This document shows, piece after piece, positions 9,926 to 21,764 of a stretch of DNA of 64,000 nucleotides. Under the pieces are notes generated by a model. The model was not told the DNA's origin and searched no databases. It saw nothing but the letters and a program-made list of their open reading frames with translations. Source of the stretch: Pegoplata infirma (taxonomy: Eukaryota > Arthropoda > Insecta > Diptera > Anthomyiidae); the NCBI GenBank assembly GCA_963921195.1, contig OY992539.1, positions 42,488,299 to 42,552,298 of the forward strand, given 5' to 3'. Numbering within the stretch: position 1 is the first letter of the stretch; the number at the start of each line of letters is the position of its first letter. Position numbers and translations under genes: made by a program.

Positions 9926-12900
9926 CACTGTGCTACAAAAGACCAAAAATAATTTATGCAGGGGTTCTCATATGATAATTCGGGTTGGTTGGAGTCCATA
10001 GAGTACTGATATACTCATAGTTTTTCTGGATCACTTCGTTAAGTACGTTTTTTATTGGCAAATGTGTTGAAAAACGGAAATTCTTAAATTACAATTTTAA
10101 AAAATTATTACTTTGTTAGTTTGCAACCGATTTTCGATTTTATGGATTTGTTTTAAAGGTATAGGTCTTACCTTTCAAACAAAATAAAAATATTAAAAAT
10201 CGATCAAGAATTGGCTGAGCTACGATCGCTTAAGTAAAAAAAAAAACGTATTTTTTGAAAAATTTGTCATATTCTTTACACTCTAAGTTGAAAGTGCATC
10301 ATTAAACAATTTTTTTGAATTTTTTTTAAAAAAGTATAGTAAAGTAGCTTTCCAAAACACCAAAAAACATATCAATCGGTTTAAAAATGAATGAGTTATG
10401 CTAAGTTTTGTGATAGGGCATTTTTAAATTTTTTCAGAAACGCTTGTAATTCAAGCATTATTCATAAATCTTGTTACTAGTAGTAATTTTATGCGCATAT
10501 GCATATAAACTAGAGATGGGAACGTAATTAGATTTGTGCGTGATTCACACATGATCAGAAGTGAGCGTGATTGAAAATTAATTTTACTCACGTGGTTGTT
10601 AGTGAGTGTCAGTGTGAGTGGAATAAAAAAATGGGCGTGTCAGTTACTTCCAAATCCTATTTATAATTATTTGGGTTTGTTTAAAAAATATCAGTGTTAC
10701 TTCTTAAACAAAAAAATATTGTGAATCGGTTGAAAACTGGCTAAGGTGCGCTTGTTTAAGTAAAAAACCTTTTTTGAAGAGTTATACCTGCAACATTTTT
10801 ATGACAAAAAACATTTGACATTTTTGAAACGAAATTCGTAAAATTGTGGGATCATTTGATGGAAATTTTACCTGTTTATAAATATACGTATGAGGCATTC
10901 CACACCAAATGTTCAGCGAAAAAAAAACATGTGAACCGTAAATTTTTAAATGGGTTGTATGGATAGCCATGTGAGGCATTCCACACCAACTGTTCCACTA
11001 CAGAAAAACCATAGTGGTTTCAATGGGATATCATTTGCAAAGTATTCGCTCTTAGGGTACTAATAAATAACAAAAATAAAATTTAAGTTTTTTTCAAAAA
11101 GTGGGCCTTGTAGGCGTGGTCAAATATTAAAAATATCAAACTTTTTTGCCTGAGTATTTATTCACGATCACGCACGCTAATGAAAGAAAAAAAATATTCA
11201 AGCACGATATTTTATTTTACTCACGCTCACGTGAACATCGTGACCGTAACTTATTTTTTCTACTCACGTGTGCGTGAATGAGCGTGAGCAAAATAAAATA
11301 TCGTGCGTGACTAAATTTTTTCTTTCATAAGCGTGCGTAATCGTTATTAAAATCTCACTCACGCTACCATCGCCTCTTAAAATATTTTTTAAGTATTGAT
11401 ATTACTCATACGCACACGTTTTAAATACCATTATTGTATAAAATAAGCGTGTTGCAATTTTTGAATTTTGATTTTTCGAAAACAAGGCAAAACACATCTC
11501 TAAAAATTTCAGATCAGATAGAAAATTCCTTTTACTTTTTTTAAAAAAATAAAAAACAAATAAAATTGCGGCATGTTTTTTGATAAATAAAGTTTAAGTT
11601 AAAATTTAAAAAATTCAGAACTTCTTCTGAAAATGTTCCAATTTTCATTTTCTTAGCTTTTATTGATAGCCCATTCAGCTATTATTGATAGCCCATTCAA
11701 AAATCTATAAACAGCTTTTGTCTTTAAGAATTTACTGTGTTTCATTTAATTTGCATAAATATTGAAGTAAAGGTGCTCAGGCAAAAAAGTTAGATATTTT
11801 CAATTTTTGACCACGCCTACAAGGCCCACTTTTTGAAAAAACTTACATTTTATTTTTGTTATTTAATAATACCCTAAGAGCGAATACTTTGAAAATGATT
11901 TCATATTGACACGACACAACTTTTTTTTTTGCTGAACTTTTGGTGTGGAATGCCTCATATATGGAGCTAAGAAAATTACGTTTTTGGTTGTTCAATTTTT
12001 CAAAAACTGGGCTTAGGAGGCGTGGTTAAATATTGGAAAAATGGTCAAGTTTGTGTCAAGTTGCCTTGTTTAAATATATATCAAATAAAAACGAAATGCA
12101 CCAAAATCTCAAAAATTTACATTCTTGTATAGTTTTGTATCGGCTATCGATTAAAATTTTTTTGGAAAATTTTCAGAACCCGTTCTGAAATTTTCCATTT
12201 TTTTAAAAAGTCAATTTATAAAAAATCCGGCCACTTTTGTTTTTTTTTGTAATTTTTTTTTTTTAAAGATTAGATGTTTGTCTAGCAAGATTTTTTTAAA
12301 AATTAAGAAAATCTATAAAAAAAAATTAAGAAGAAAAAAAAAGTAATTTTTCTGATTTTCAAAATAAATTTTAAAAATTTAAAATAGTTTTTGAAAAAAA
12401 TTAATTTCAATTTGTGTTTTTGCTAATTTATGCCAAAATATGCAATAATATGCACTTAAAAGTTCGAAATATGCACAATAAATGCATTTAAAATCAAAAT
12501 GTGCAAAAATATGTATTTTCACCAAAATATGCAAAATATGCGAAGACAAATCGATGCCATTTAATGCAAATCTCTTGATTCGGAAAGATAATTGGTCGAT
12601 ATCGTTTTTAGGCTTTCGACAAAAAACATGCATTTGCATGGAAATCTCACCCTAGTTATATAAAAACTTTTTTACCCGGGACCCATTGAAAAATTTTGGT
12701 ACACAATTTTTTTCTCACTGAACATTTGGTGTGGAATGCCTCACATGTATATTTATAAACAGGTAAAATTTCCATCAAATGTTCCCATAATTTTAGCAAT
12801 TTCGTTTTAAAAAAACATGTTTGCAAGCGCACAGCTTTTTCTGTCATAAAAATGTTGCAGGTATAACTCTTCAAAAAAGGTTTTTTACTTAAACAAGCGC

Positions 12901-13711
12901 ACCTTAGCCTGTTTTTAACCTATTCTCAATATTTTTTTGTTTAAGAAGTAACACTGATATTTTTTAAACAAACCCAAAAAATTATAAATAGGATTTGGAA
13001 GTAACTGACACGCCCATTTTTTTATTCCACTCACACTGACACTCACTAACAACCACGTGAGTAAAATTAATTTTCAATCACGCTCACTTCTGATCATGTG
13101 TGAATCACGCACAAATCTAATTACGTTCCCATCTCTAGTTTATATGCATATGCGCATAAAATTACTACTAGTAACAAGATTTATGAATAATGCTGGAATT
13201 ACAAGCGTTTCTGAAAAAATTTAAAAATGTCCTATCACAAAACTTAGCATAACTCATTAATTTTTTAACCGATTGTTATGTTTTTTGGTGTTTTGGAAAG
13301 CCACTTTACTATACTTTTTTACAAAAAATTCAAAAAAATTGTTGAATGATTCACTTTCAACTTAGAGTGTAAAGAATATGACAAATTTTTCAAAAAATTC
13401 GGTTTTCTTTTACTTAAGCGATCGTAGCTCAGCCAATTCTTGATCGATTTTTAATATTTTTGTTTTGTTTGAAAGGTAAGACCTATACCTTTAAAACAAA
13501 TCCATAAAATCGAAAATCGGTTGCAAACTAACAAAGTAATAATTTTTTAAAATTGTAATTTAAGAATTTCCGTTTTTCAACACGTTTGCCAATAAAAAAC
13601 GTACTTAACGAAGTGATCCAGAAAAACTATGAGTATATCAGTACTCTATGGACTCCAACCAACCCGAATTTTTATATGAGAACTCCTGCATATTTTTGGT
13701 GTAGCACAGTG
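9926..13711. mobile_element. Long inverted repeat / foldback-like element, ends CACTGTGCTACA
   Basis: CACTGTGCTACA at the left and TGTAGCACAGTG at the right bound two arms of well over 1 kb. They match base for base for long stretches, for example the 'gtactgatatactcatag' segment at 10004-10021 against its complement at 13631-13648. Each arm carries one TAGAGATGGG hAT end (10511 and 13137), whose flanks are mirror images rather than duplications. That fits an inverted duplication. The centre (11160-11390) is a cacgctcacgtg word block. No coding capacity. Confidence 0.8.
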
Positions 13712-14014
13712 TAATTTATGTTTCACTTTAATTTTCGTAAAATTCTAAAAAAAAAACTAGAAAAATACACTCTCACATTTTTATTTATATATTTTATTCA
13801 GTTCACATAGTTTTACTTAATCCTTAAATGTTAATTAGAACACATAAAAAACGAAATAATACAAAACAACACAAATTTTATTAAATATTTAATTAATAAA
13901 TTTGATTTTAAATTTAATATAAAAAGTCTAAAAAAATCACAAAAAAAAAATCGTGCCGATATGAACAGCTGTTTTGTTTTTTCTTTATTTGGCGCGTTTT
14001 ACTAAAATAAACAA

Positions 14015-14919
14015 CCCGAGTAAAAATAATTTAATATGATCTTATATACTTTTATATATTCATATTATTTCATATATGATCATGTGTGACACTATGTCTT
14101 GCGAGATAAATTTATATAATAAATTTTGATGTGCGATTTTTTTAAGATATCGCCATACATAATTATATGTTGCAACATCTGGTCCCATGCATCATTCCAA
14201 ATTTCTAAGTGTTTTATATAAAATTTTATATGCCTCCATTATTTTTTAATTTTTACAAGTTTTTTCCAAGAACATATTTTTATCGAAAATATTTGCAACG
14301 TGTTTGATATAAAATTTCATATGACTTAATATTTTTTTATTTTTCTAAGATTTTTCAAAGCACCACTTTTTTATCACGAATATTTTCTAAGTGTTTTATA
14401 TAAAATTTTATATGACTCCATTTTTTAAATTTTTTCTAAGTTTTTTTCAAGGAACATTTTTTTTTATCGCAAATATTTTCTAAGTGTTTTATATAAAATT
14501 TTATATGACTCAATTTTTTAAAATTTTTCTAAGTTTTTTCAAACACAAATTTTTTTGAAAATATTTTCTAAGTGTTTTATATAAAATTTAACATGACTCC
14601 ATTTTTTGAAATTTTTCTAAGTTTTTTTTCAAGAACAACTTATTTTTATTATTTTAATTTTTCAACTTTTTATTAAAAACTAAAAAAAAAAACATCCGGT
14701 TTATAAAATTGTATAAATTTTAATATAATTGGATATAATTTTATATCATTGGATTAGACCAAAACTCGTATCAAAGTCGATATAAAGTTATATAAACTGA
14801 TATTATTAGATATTATTCGATCAAATCTTATGAAACCATTTTTCGTATAAGATTATATCAAAATAGACACGAACCCATATTAAATTATATATTGTGTCAT
14901 ATCAATTTTTTTACTCGGG
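14015..14919. mobile_element. CCCGAGTAAAAAT TIR element with word tatataaaattt, copy 1
   Basis: Inverted ends CCCGAGTAAAAAT and ttttttactcggg. The interior has several repeats of 'ctaagtgttttatataaaat' (14200-14600) and tatat-rich words. Other copies: 20170-20677 and 58971-60144. Non-coding. Confidence 0.75.
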
Positions 14920-15670
14920 AAATGACACTTGTGACAGGTGTCAAAAAACGACATGTTTATAAACAAAATTTAATGAAAATTTTGAATGAAACTACGAAAT
15001 CTAATGAAAAAAATTTCATTAAATTTGTTCACAATATGCATGATTTTTTAATAACGTTATGAATTCCTTCATTGATTAAATGAAAACAAAATAATGAATC
15101 TGTTTCATTTATATCACGAAGGTTTTTTTTTTCAGTGTGTATAAAATCAATATTTAACAAACTTACAATTTGTTTACAAAACGTTTAGCTGAATTTAACT
15201 AATTTTTTTGTACATAAAATACATAAAAATATTACCAAATTTTCAGCTGAATTTTTAGTTAAAGTTACGTTTTTTTTGCTACATTCATTCTACGAAAAGT
15301 TAACTAAATATTTTTAGTTAAATTAACTAGAAATTTAGTAGGTTCAAAATCAGGTGTTTTTTTAGTTAAATTTAACTAAATTTTTTGCTAACTTTACAGT
15401 TTTATTTTTTTGAGTGTGTGCTTTTTTCTGGTTATTTCTGATATTTTTTATTTATATTTTTCTATTTCTACACAACTTCTTTAATAATCCAATTTTTTTA
15501 TATTGCTCTCTTTATTTTTTATATAAAAACAAAAAATGCACTCAAAAAAATATTTTTTAACAAAAATTGTTGGTAAAAAATTAAAAATTACTTGGCAAAA
15601 CCGCCTCTAGGCTGGGTACCAACAATTTTATTTGGACGGAAAACCTCTAAGTTTTTTTTATATCTGAGTA

Positions 15671-16181
15671 CACCAATACCCCGGTTTGCGTTGCTAATTG
15701 GGACCGGAGAAACGCGACGCAAACCGAATCGACGCAAACCGAAGCACGATTTCCCATACCTTTCTATTGATTTGCATTTAAATGGTTCCAAAATTCATAA
15801 TTTTAACTGAAAAAAGTGAATTTTCAATAAAATAAATCTTTTTTTCAATTAAAATGAACTTAAACTGGCAACCAAGAGACCACTTTCACATGTATTAGAC
15901 TAAAATGGGAAATTCCCTTTTTTTGTTTAAGCTTTGTGAATACACTTATACATAAATCCGTTATATTTATGGTAAAAAATAAATATTAAAGACGCAAATC
16001 GAAGCACTGACAACGCAACTACGAAGCCATGCGATGCAAACTGAAAAATAATCGACGCAACTTTAAAGCCATGCGACGCAAACTGAAACAAAAACGACGC
16101 AACTTCGAAGTCACAGACATTTTTAAACGACGCAACTTCGAAACGACGCAAAACGAAGCGACGCAAACCGGGATATTGGTG
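15671..16181. mobile_element. TA-flanked CACCAATA element with word gacgcaaaccgaag
   Basis: TA (15669-15670) then CACCAATACCCCGGTTTGCG; the right end is cgcaaaccgggatattggtg, then TA (16182-16183). The interior repeats cgacgcaaaccgaag/cgacgcaacttcgaag many times (15710-15750, 15990-16170). Frames in both directions are by-products of these words. Confidence 0.75.
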
Positions 16182-16477
16182 TACAGAAATGGATTTTTTT
16201 TGTGCTCAAATTACCCTAGAAATATTTTTTTTGCTGAAAAACAAAAATGGCCGGTTAGAGGGTTAAAATATAATATTTTATAGGTCGAATAAAACAATTT
16301 TTATTTGTAAGAAAAACAAAACAGAATATTGTAATTGAACTAAGAAAAACAATTTTCAAATCAAGGTGAAACAATCTCATTTTAAAACAGAAGAACAGTG
16401 ACAAAAGTCAGCAAAAAGTTTTTTTTTCTCTCAATTTGAGAATATTCATATGTAGATATTTTTAATATGACTTAAAT

Positions 16478-16904
16478 TAGAGATGGGCACATGAGCAGAT
16501 TAGAGCGTGATTTACGCGTGATCATGCGTGAGTGTGACTGAATTGTTAGCGTAATTTTGCGTGATTTTGTTCTCTTTATATTTTCATTTGTACCAAAAAA
16601 AGCTACAAAAAAATTGTAAAATTTGGCTTAACTTAAGATTTTGCCCCGAAAAAAGCAAAAAAAAAATGGAAAATTTCGCTGAACTTCAAATTTTGTTCAA
16701 AATTTTGAAAGATTTTTGAAATTATAATTTTTTAATTTTTTTTTTTTTGGTATAAGTAAGAGTTTCGTGAGTGTGAGTAAAGCTTGAGTGAGTGCACGTG
16801 AGTGTATTAAATTTACTCACGTGATTGTGAGTGAGTGTGAGTTGGAAAAATATGCTCGTGAATGGGTGTGCGTGAGTCAAAAATCACTAACGCGCCCATC
16901 TCCA
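16478..16904. mobile_element. hAT-like MITE TAGAGATGGG, copy 2
   Basis: TAGAGATGGGC and GCCCATCTCCA ends are flanked by a perfect 8-bp duplication acttaaat (16470-16477, 16905-16912). The interior has gtgagtgtgag words at both sides of an AT-rich core. Confidence 0.88.
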
Positions 16905-17164
16905 ACTTAAATAACAAACAAAAAAATAAATAATGGAGTAAATAAACATTGATTTAAAAATGTTTTTGTTCAGATCAAAGATGCACATAATCAAATTAAA
17001 ATGATGTTTAATTTAAAATTAACAACTACACTGTTCTACAGTGGAAAAATACTTTTGATGTGACATATTATAGGTTGTTGGGATTGATAAGTAGATCACC
17101 AAAATGCCCATCAAACTTGCCAGACACCTTAAAATTTTAGAGTTATTGTCATCATTTCTACTGC

Positions 17165-17580
17165 TCCAGTGGTGCGTCATAGAGGGGTCATTTATAAGAC
17201 CGACCCCCATTCATTTTTACGTCTTAACATTTCTTTGGAACAAACTAATACCCTATCTCCAATTTCTAAGGGGGCTCCCACACAAAACGACATTTTTTTT
17301 AAATTTGCTCCAACCGCTCTAACTGCCGTAATAGTTCCCTTAGAGCAACAAAATGTATGACCGACCCACAATATTTTTTTAGTCCAAAAATTTTCTCTGA
17401 ACACACCTACCCTCTATCTCTAATTGTTAAGGCGGTCCCCATACAATTTTTTTTATTTTTTGTAAATTTGTTTTATTTAATAAGCTTCTGCCGGTCCAAT
17501 GGTGCGTCCGAGAGGGGTCATTAGTGAGAACGACCCCCATTTATTTTTACCCTCCAACATATCTACACTTACAAACATTT
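17165..17580 (+). repeat. Diverged direct duplication
   Basis: The segment 'ccagtggtgcgtcatagagg...gacccccattcatttttac' (about 17166-17222) recurs at about 17493-17550 with substitutions, spaced about 328 bp. Part of an unidentified repeat that runs into the family B tail at 17905. Confidence 0.6.
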
Positions 17581-17904
17581 TCAAAAATGAGATTTAAATT
17601 TAAAAACTTAAAAAATCGCATACTAGAGCGCTTTTAAGAATTTTTTGGGATTTTTTTTTAAAAAGTACGCAAAAAAACAAAATTTTTGAAAAAAAAAAAT
17701 TGAAATTTGGACCATTATTGAAGAAGTTATGAGTAAAAGAAGTTTGAGTAAAGGAACAAACTACCTATTTTTAAAAATTCGATATCTTTTGAACGGGTCA
17801 TCAAAAAAATCTGAAAATTTACCACAAAGGAGTTTTCGAAGGGTACTAAATTTGAAAAATCAAAAAAAAAATTTTCAAAGTGTCCGATTTCACATGGAAT
17901 GCCC

Positions 17905-18015
17905 AATATACTTTATGGGGTCCTAGACCAATATTTCGATGTGTTACAAACGGAATGACAAACTTATATATACCCTCTATCACTAGAGTGCACTCCACTC
18001 GAGTGGAGGGTATAA
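17905..18015 (+). repeat. Family B repeat, 3' end only
   Basis: Contains 'atactttatggggtcctag', 'gatgtgttacaaacggaatg' and the closing pair taccctc/gagggta followed by aaaa. The closing stem is elongated by a ctccactcgagtggag palindrome. Confidence 0.7.
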
Positions 18016-18159
18016 AAAAAAAAAATAAAACAGATTTGAACAATTTTTAACGTTTTCTTAAATCGATAACTTAAGGTGACCTATTGATTTACAGTTAAAA
18101 CAACTGCAATTGGTAGTTGTTTTTGCAAAAAATACAGTTGACTCAAAACAACTAGAAAT

Positions 18160-18585
18160 TAGAAATGGGCGCTGGTCACGTGATTTGCGTGATTCACGTG
18201 AATCACGCGTGAGTGTGAGTGATTTTCATTTCAATCAAGTGATTGTGAGTGAGTGTGAGTTGAAAAAAAATCTGAGTGAGTGATTAGTGAATGAGTCATT
18301 TATTTTTTGCGTAAGTTTGCGTGATTAGATATTTTGATTTGCCCAATTTTTTTTTTAAATTTTTTGTAAAAATTTTTTTTTTGGATTTTTTTTCTATTTG
18401 GTAAGAAAATTTTATTGCGTGAGTAGATTTTACATGACTCACGCGTGAGCGTGATTGAATCTGGCGTGAGTCACGCGTGAGCGTGAGTAAGTTTTTTATT
18501 ACTCACGTGAATGTGAGTGAGCGTGAGTAAAAAAAAAATTCCGTGAGTGATTCGATTCGCGCGATTTGATTCGCGCCCATCTCTA
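18160..18585. mobile_element. hAT-like MITE TAGAAATGGG, copy 3
   Basis: TAGAAATGGGC and GCCCATCTCTA ends with a perfect 8-bp duplication ctagaaat (18152-18159, 18586-18593). Interior words are gtgagtgtgag and cacgcgtgag. Inserted upstream of the first visible peroxidasin exon. Confidence 0.88.
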
Positions 18586-18593
18586 CTAGAAAT

Positions 18594-18919
18594 GCAATCA
18601 ATTTAAACTAAAAAAAATTGTGTTTCAGTGTATTCAATAACACTTATAATCCTAAAAGGCGCTAATATAATAAGAATCCATACTAATTTAAACCATATAA
18701 ATCTTTTCAACTTAAACATATAATGAACATATTTCCTTTAAATCCGCCACCCACAAAAAGCTAAATAGAAAAAAAAAACTTGTATACTTGAAGTATTACA
18801 CTATATAAATTTGATTTTATCATTAGTGTTTCTATAGTGACTTATTTGCATTAACACAGTTTCAATTTTATAGCATTTTTTTCTAACATCGTCTCTTACA
18901 ACTTATTTTCAATTTCTAG
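18594..18919 (+). other. Intron end with acceptor of the first visible Pxn exon
   Basis: AT-rich intron without a recognised repeat. It ends in a pyrimidine-rich stretch and the acceptor tttctag at 18913-18919. Confidence 0.7.
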
Positions 18920-19135
18920 AGATTTACGTTTCAATCATTTTGAAGAGATACCAGCAAATGCATTCGAAGGACTAACGCAGTTGACAACATTATTTTTAAA
19001 TGAAAATGAGATTTCGTACCTGCAGGAAGGAGCATTTGATGGTTTAGTATCCTTGCGGTTTTTATATTTAAACAATAATCGCATTAGTCGTCTACCCAAG
19101 AATATCTTTCAACAGTTACAGCAATTGGAAGGCAT
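18920..19135 (+). CDS. Pxn: Peroxidasin, exon encoding three leucine-rich repeats (partial gene)
   Basis: The exon is exactly 216 nt, three 24-residue LRRs of the extracellular type, and starts and ends in phase 2 (acceptor tttctag, donor gtaagt at 19136). The first codon, completed by base 18920, is followed by DLRFNHFEEIPANAF. Later repeats show LFLNENEISYLQEGAF and LYLNNNRISRLP. Peroxidasin is a secreted haem peroxidase of the basement membrane; its LRRs and Ig domains support matrix binding, and the vertebrate enzyme forms sulfilimine cross-links in collagen IV. The match to Drosophila Pxn in order and repeat register is close. The signal peptide and LRR N-cap must lie in an upstream exon not found here, so no start codon is called. 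Function is inferred from the family; the catalytic domain is outside the window. Confidence 0.93.
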
Positions 19136-19541
19136 GTAAGTAGAAAATGTAATATAAAGAATGAACAAGAGGAAACAATTTTCATAAAAAAGGTAAGCCT
19201 CGATTTACGCGGAAAGCAAAACTTGGTCGGTTCTCGTTAACTAAAATCCCTTTAACATTTTCTTTTTTTGGGACCGGATTTGAATCCCTTTTAAAATCAC
19301 ATAAAAATTGAACCGCGTAAATCGATTGCCACCTGTATGTAAAATCCAATGAAAATCAAATAAACAAAAAAAATACTACTTTACAATTGTTTGACCAGAG
19401 ATTGAAAAAGTAAAATGCAAATATTGAAATTGCGAGAAATTTGAAACTTCTATTTAAAGCACGTATTCAATTGTGAGGAATTTTCATTATCTGATGATTT
19501 TTTTTATCTTCCCATTTTTTTTTTTTTTTTTTTTAATGTAG
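19136..19541 (+). other. Pxn: Short Pxn intron (406 bp)
   Basis: Phase 2 intron from gtaagt to a T-rich tract and aatgtag. No transposon termini seen, unlike the neighbouring introns. Confidence 0.85.
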
Positions 19542-19613
19542 ATACCTGGAAAACAATGATATTTGGCAAATTGATGCAGATACATTTGCCAATCTGCCAC
19601 GTTTAAATCGTAT
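19542..19613 (+). CDS. Pxn: Peroxidasin, single-LRR exon
   Basis: Exactly 72 nt, one LRR, phase 2 on both sides (acceptor atgtag, donor gtaagt at 19614). With the split isoleucine codon it reads YLENNDIWQIDADTFANLPR, continuing the register of the preceding exon without a gap. One-repeat exons in a uniform phase are typical of LRR genes. Too short to be found by length-based gene calling, but the splice sites, phase and homology agree. Confidence 0.93.
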
Positions 19614-20084
19614 GTAAGTATTAACCATTGTAATGGAATGAAGGAATCAAATGATTTTTAGTATAAATTTATACACTCCACCAAACGGTATCAAAAGTTA
19701 ATGTTTATTAAGGGAAATTTTAAGGGATTTAAAGAGGCTTAGAAATTAAATTTTGGAAATTTAGTAAAATTTGGTCAGTTTTATTTATTTTTTTTTTTTG
19801 TCGAAAACTTTGTATTTTTTAATGAAGAATCTTTACACTTCAATTAAAATGTCTGGCCAATCAGAAAAATAACATCTTCTGCCGATTTTAGCACACGAGA
19901 TTTGGTAACTTTTTACCTTGAATACCTTTATTCAATTAAAATGTACCAATGAGAATAGATTCGAATATGTATTAAGATTTTAGTTTGATCATTAACGCTT
20001 TGTCGTTAAAATCCCTTTACAATTTGTAGTATAGGGTTTTTATTTTTCTAAATAATCTTGAAAATGGAATCTGACAAATTCCGA
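19614..20084 (+). other. Pxn: Start of the 8.3 kb Pxn intron
   Basis: AT-rich intronic sequence without a recognised element. The intron as a whole runs from 19614 to 27918. Confidence 0.6.
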
Positions 20085-20169
20085 AACACGTGTCGATTAA
20101 GTCTTGCAAAAAATTGCCAACATAAATAAATTTAAAATAGAAAAATAATTTTTTGGAAAATTATTCTTT

Positions 20170-20677
20170 CCCGAGTAAAAATAAACATATATAACAATAT
20201 ATAATTTGATACAAACATAATATTATCATATATGATTATATATCCCGTAGGACATTTTCTAAATTTTTTAAATGCAATCATATGCAGTTATATATAATTT
20301 AATCATGATTCGGATTAAAAGGTGTACGGTTGATATAATTATATAAAATTATATGAGGGTCAATACAAAATTTCGTTTTCTGTATAATTTAATATAAAAT
20401 TATATATAGCTTATGCTGTTCCATATAAACCCATATATGTTTACAATTAACCAAAAATTTTCTAAGTTTTTTAGGCAAAGTATAAGAAACTTTTTAATTA
20501 GATCCACCAATATATGGCAATGTCTGGTCAAAACTCGGATGAAATCAGATCATATTTTATACAAGTTGATCTTTTTTAATGCAAAAACATCCACCATTAT
20601 TCGGATCAAATTGCGTATAAATATATATTGTGTTACATATCATTATATATTGCATCATATACAAATTTTTACTCGGG
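20170..20677. mobile_element. CCCGAGTAAAAAT TIR element, copy 2
   Basis: Ends CCCGAGTAAAAAT and atttttactcggg with a tatataatt-rich interior. It interrupts the old repeat between attattc and gagaatatc. Confidence 0.75.
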
Positions 20678-20727
20678 TTGAGAATATCATAGTTTTAATT
20701 AGTAAAGAAAATAATGACCATGAGCTA

Positions 20728-21184
20728 CACCATTTACAGATGTAATTCGAAAAAGATCAATTGTAATTCGAAGATTCTATTTGTAATTCGAAGATTCCAT
20801 TTGTAATTCGAAGATTCCATTTGTAATTCGAAGATTCCATTTGTAATTCGAATACTCCAATTGTAATTCGAAGATTCCATTTGTAATTTTCATGTTACTA
20901 ATTTTTTTTCCGGTAGTCCCAGGAATACCGGTAATACCGTCAGAACCGGTACCGGGAATACCGGTATTCCCGGTATTCAAGAACAGGGAAACCGGTACCA
21001 TTTCCCGGTAATACCGAGATTTCGTTATTGATCTTTTACGAATTACAATTGATCTTCTACGAATTACAATTGATCTTTTTCGAATTACAATTGATCTTTT
21101 ACGAATTACAATTGGAATCTTCGAATTACAAATAGAATCTTCGAATTACAATTGATCTTTTTCGAATTACATCTGTAAATGGTG
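20728..21184. mobile_element. Foldback element with seven iterons per arm
   Basis: CACCATTTACAGATGTAATT ends are inverted. The left arm has seven gtaattcg units at roughly 20-bp spacing (20741-20870), and the right arm has seven cgaattac units (21038-21170). Between them lies a core of accggtattcccgg-type palindromes (20911-21015). The architecture resembles Drosophila FB elements, whose arms are iterated short repeats. Non-coding. Confidence 0.8.
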
Positions 21185-21764
21185 AAGAATAAACCTTCTC
21201 AAAATATTATATTTTAAAGGTCGAATAAAAACAATTTTTATTTTTAAATAAAAACACTGTGCTAGTCGCAAAAATTAACAAGCTGGGCACCCTGCTGGTA
21301 AAGCTAATTCGGGTTCGCTGAATTTAATGGTGCTAGCCGTTTTTCGAAGTTAGCACTCGTATTCGCGATATTCGCGATTTAAAATTGTAAAGCTAAACTA
21401 CAACAAAAATTTAATTTTTATGGTTTTAGGATAGTTTTTAAATATAGATTTAATAAATGTTTATTTTGGCGAAAAAAATTTTCCGCAAAAAAGAAAAGAA
21501 AATCCGCGCAAAAATTTTCGCAAAATGTTGTGTCTGCAATGTATCGTGTTCTACACATTTCATAAATTAATAGCAAAATAAAAAAAAAATCGAAAAAAAA
21601 TTTCGCGAAAAAAATTGTTTTTCGCAAAATGTATCGTATTCTACACATTTCATAAATTAATAGCAAAATAAAAAAAAAATCGAAAAAAAAATTTCGCGAG
21701 AAAAATATCGCGAAAAAAAATTTCCGCGAATAAATTTTTTTTGTATATTAAATAGAGTTTAGAT

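Larger units (their letters stand above)
8934..15137. mobile_element. TG-flanked CACTGAAAAAAA element with word attaatgaa
   Basis: CACTGAAAAAAAAAGCTTCG at the left is matched at the right by cgaaggttttttttttcagtg, and TG flanks both ends. Subterminal zones carry many aatgaaa/tttcatt words (8955-9170, 14960-15115). Other insertions separate the two halves, so the original element was about 0.5 kb. Confidence 0.7.
7859..15416. mobile_element. TG-flanked CACTCAAAAAAA element, with further nested elements
   Basis: The left end CACTCAAAAAAATAAAACTG and its exact complement at the right end extend to a match of about 28 bp. The dinucleotide TG flanks both ends (7857-7858, 15417-15418). Subterminal zones (7880-8100, 15150-15400) repeat the word ttaactaaattt in both orientations. 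All of 8163-15137 is later insertion. Confidence 0.75.
5554..16262. mobile_element. piggyBac-like TIR frame holding a nested 10.7 kb composite
   Basis: TTAA at 5550-5553 is followed by CCCTCTAACCGGC, and the exact reverse complement of that 13-mer ends at 16262 before TTAA at 16263-16266. TTAA target duplication and CCC-starting TIRs are hallmarks of piggyBac superfamily elements. Inner ends carry a gcctctag motif (5572-5579, 15602-15609). No transposase is readable; the interior is mostly later insertions. The target is an old interspersed repeat, whose sequence resumes after 16266. Confidence 0.75.
20085..21250 (+). repeat. Old interspersed repeat, copy 2, split by two insertions
   Basis: It begins cgtgtcgattaagtcttgc and continues into taattagtaaagaaaataatg (20699) and aggtcgaataaaaac (21219), with the elements at 20170-20677 and 20728-21184 inserted. 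Same family as 126-340 and 35045-37400. Confidence 0.65.

Noticed and set aside
15592..16283. Arg-rich open frames around gacgcaaaccgaag
   Set aside because: By-product of word repeats inside a TIR element; frames exist on both strands.
20777..21001. Gly/Thr/Ile collagen-like frame
   Set aside because: Produced by accggtattcc palindromes and iterons of the foldback element.
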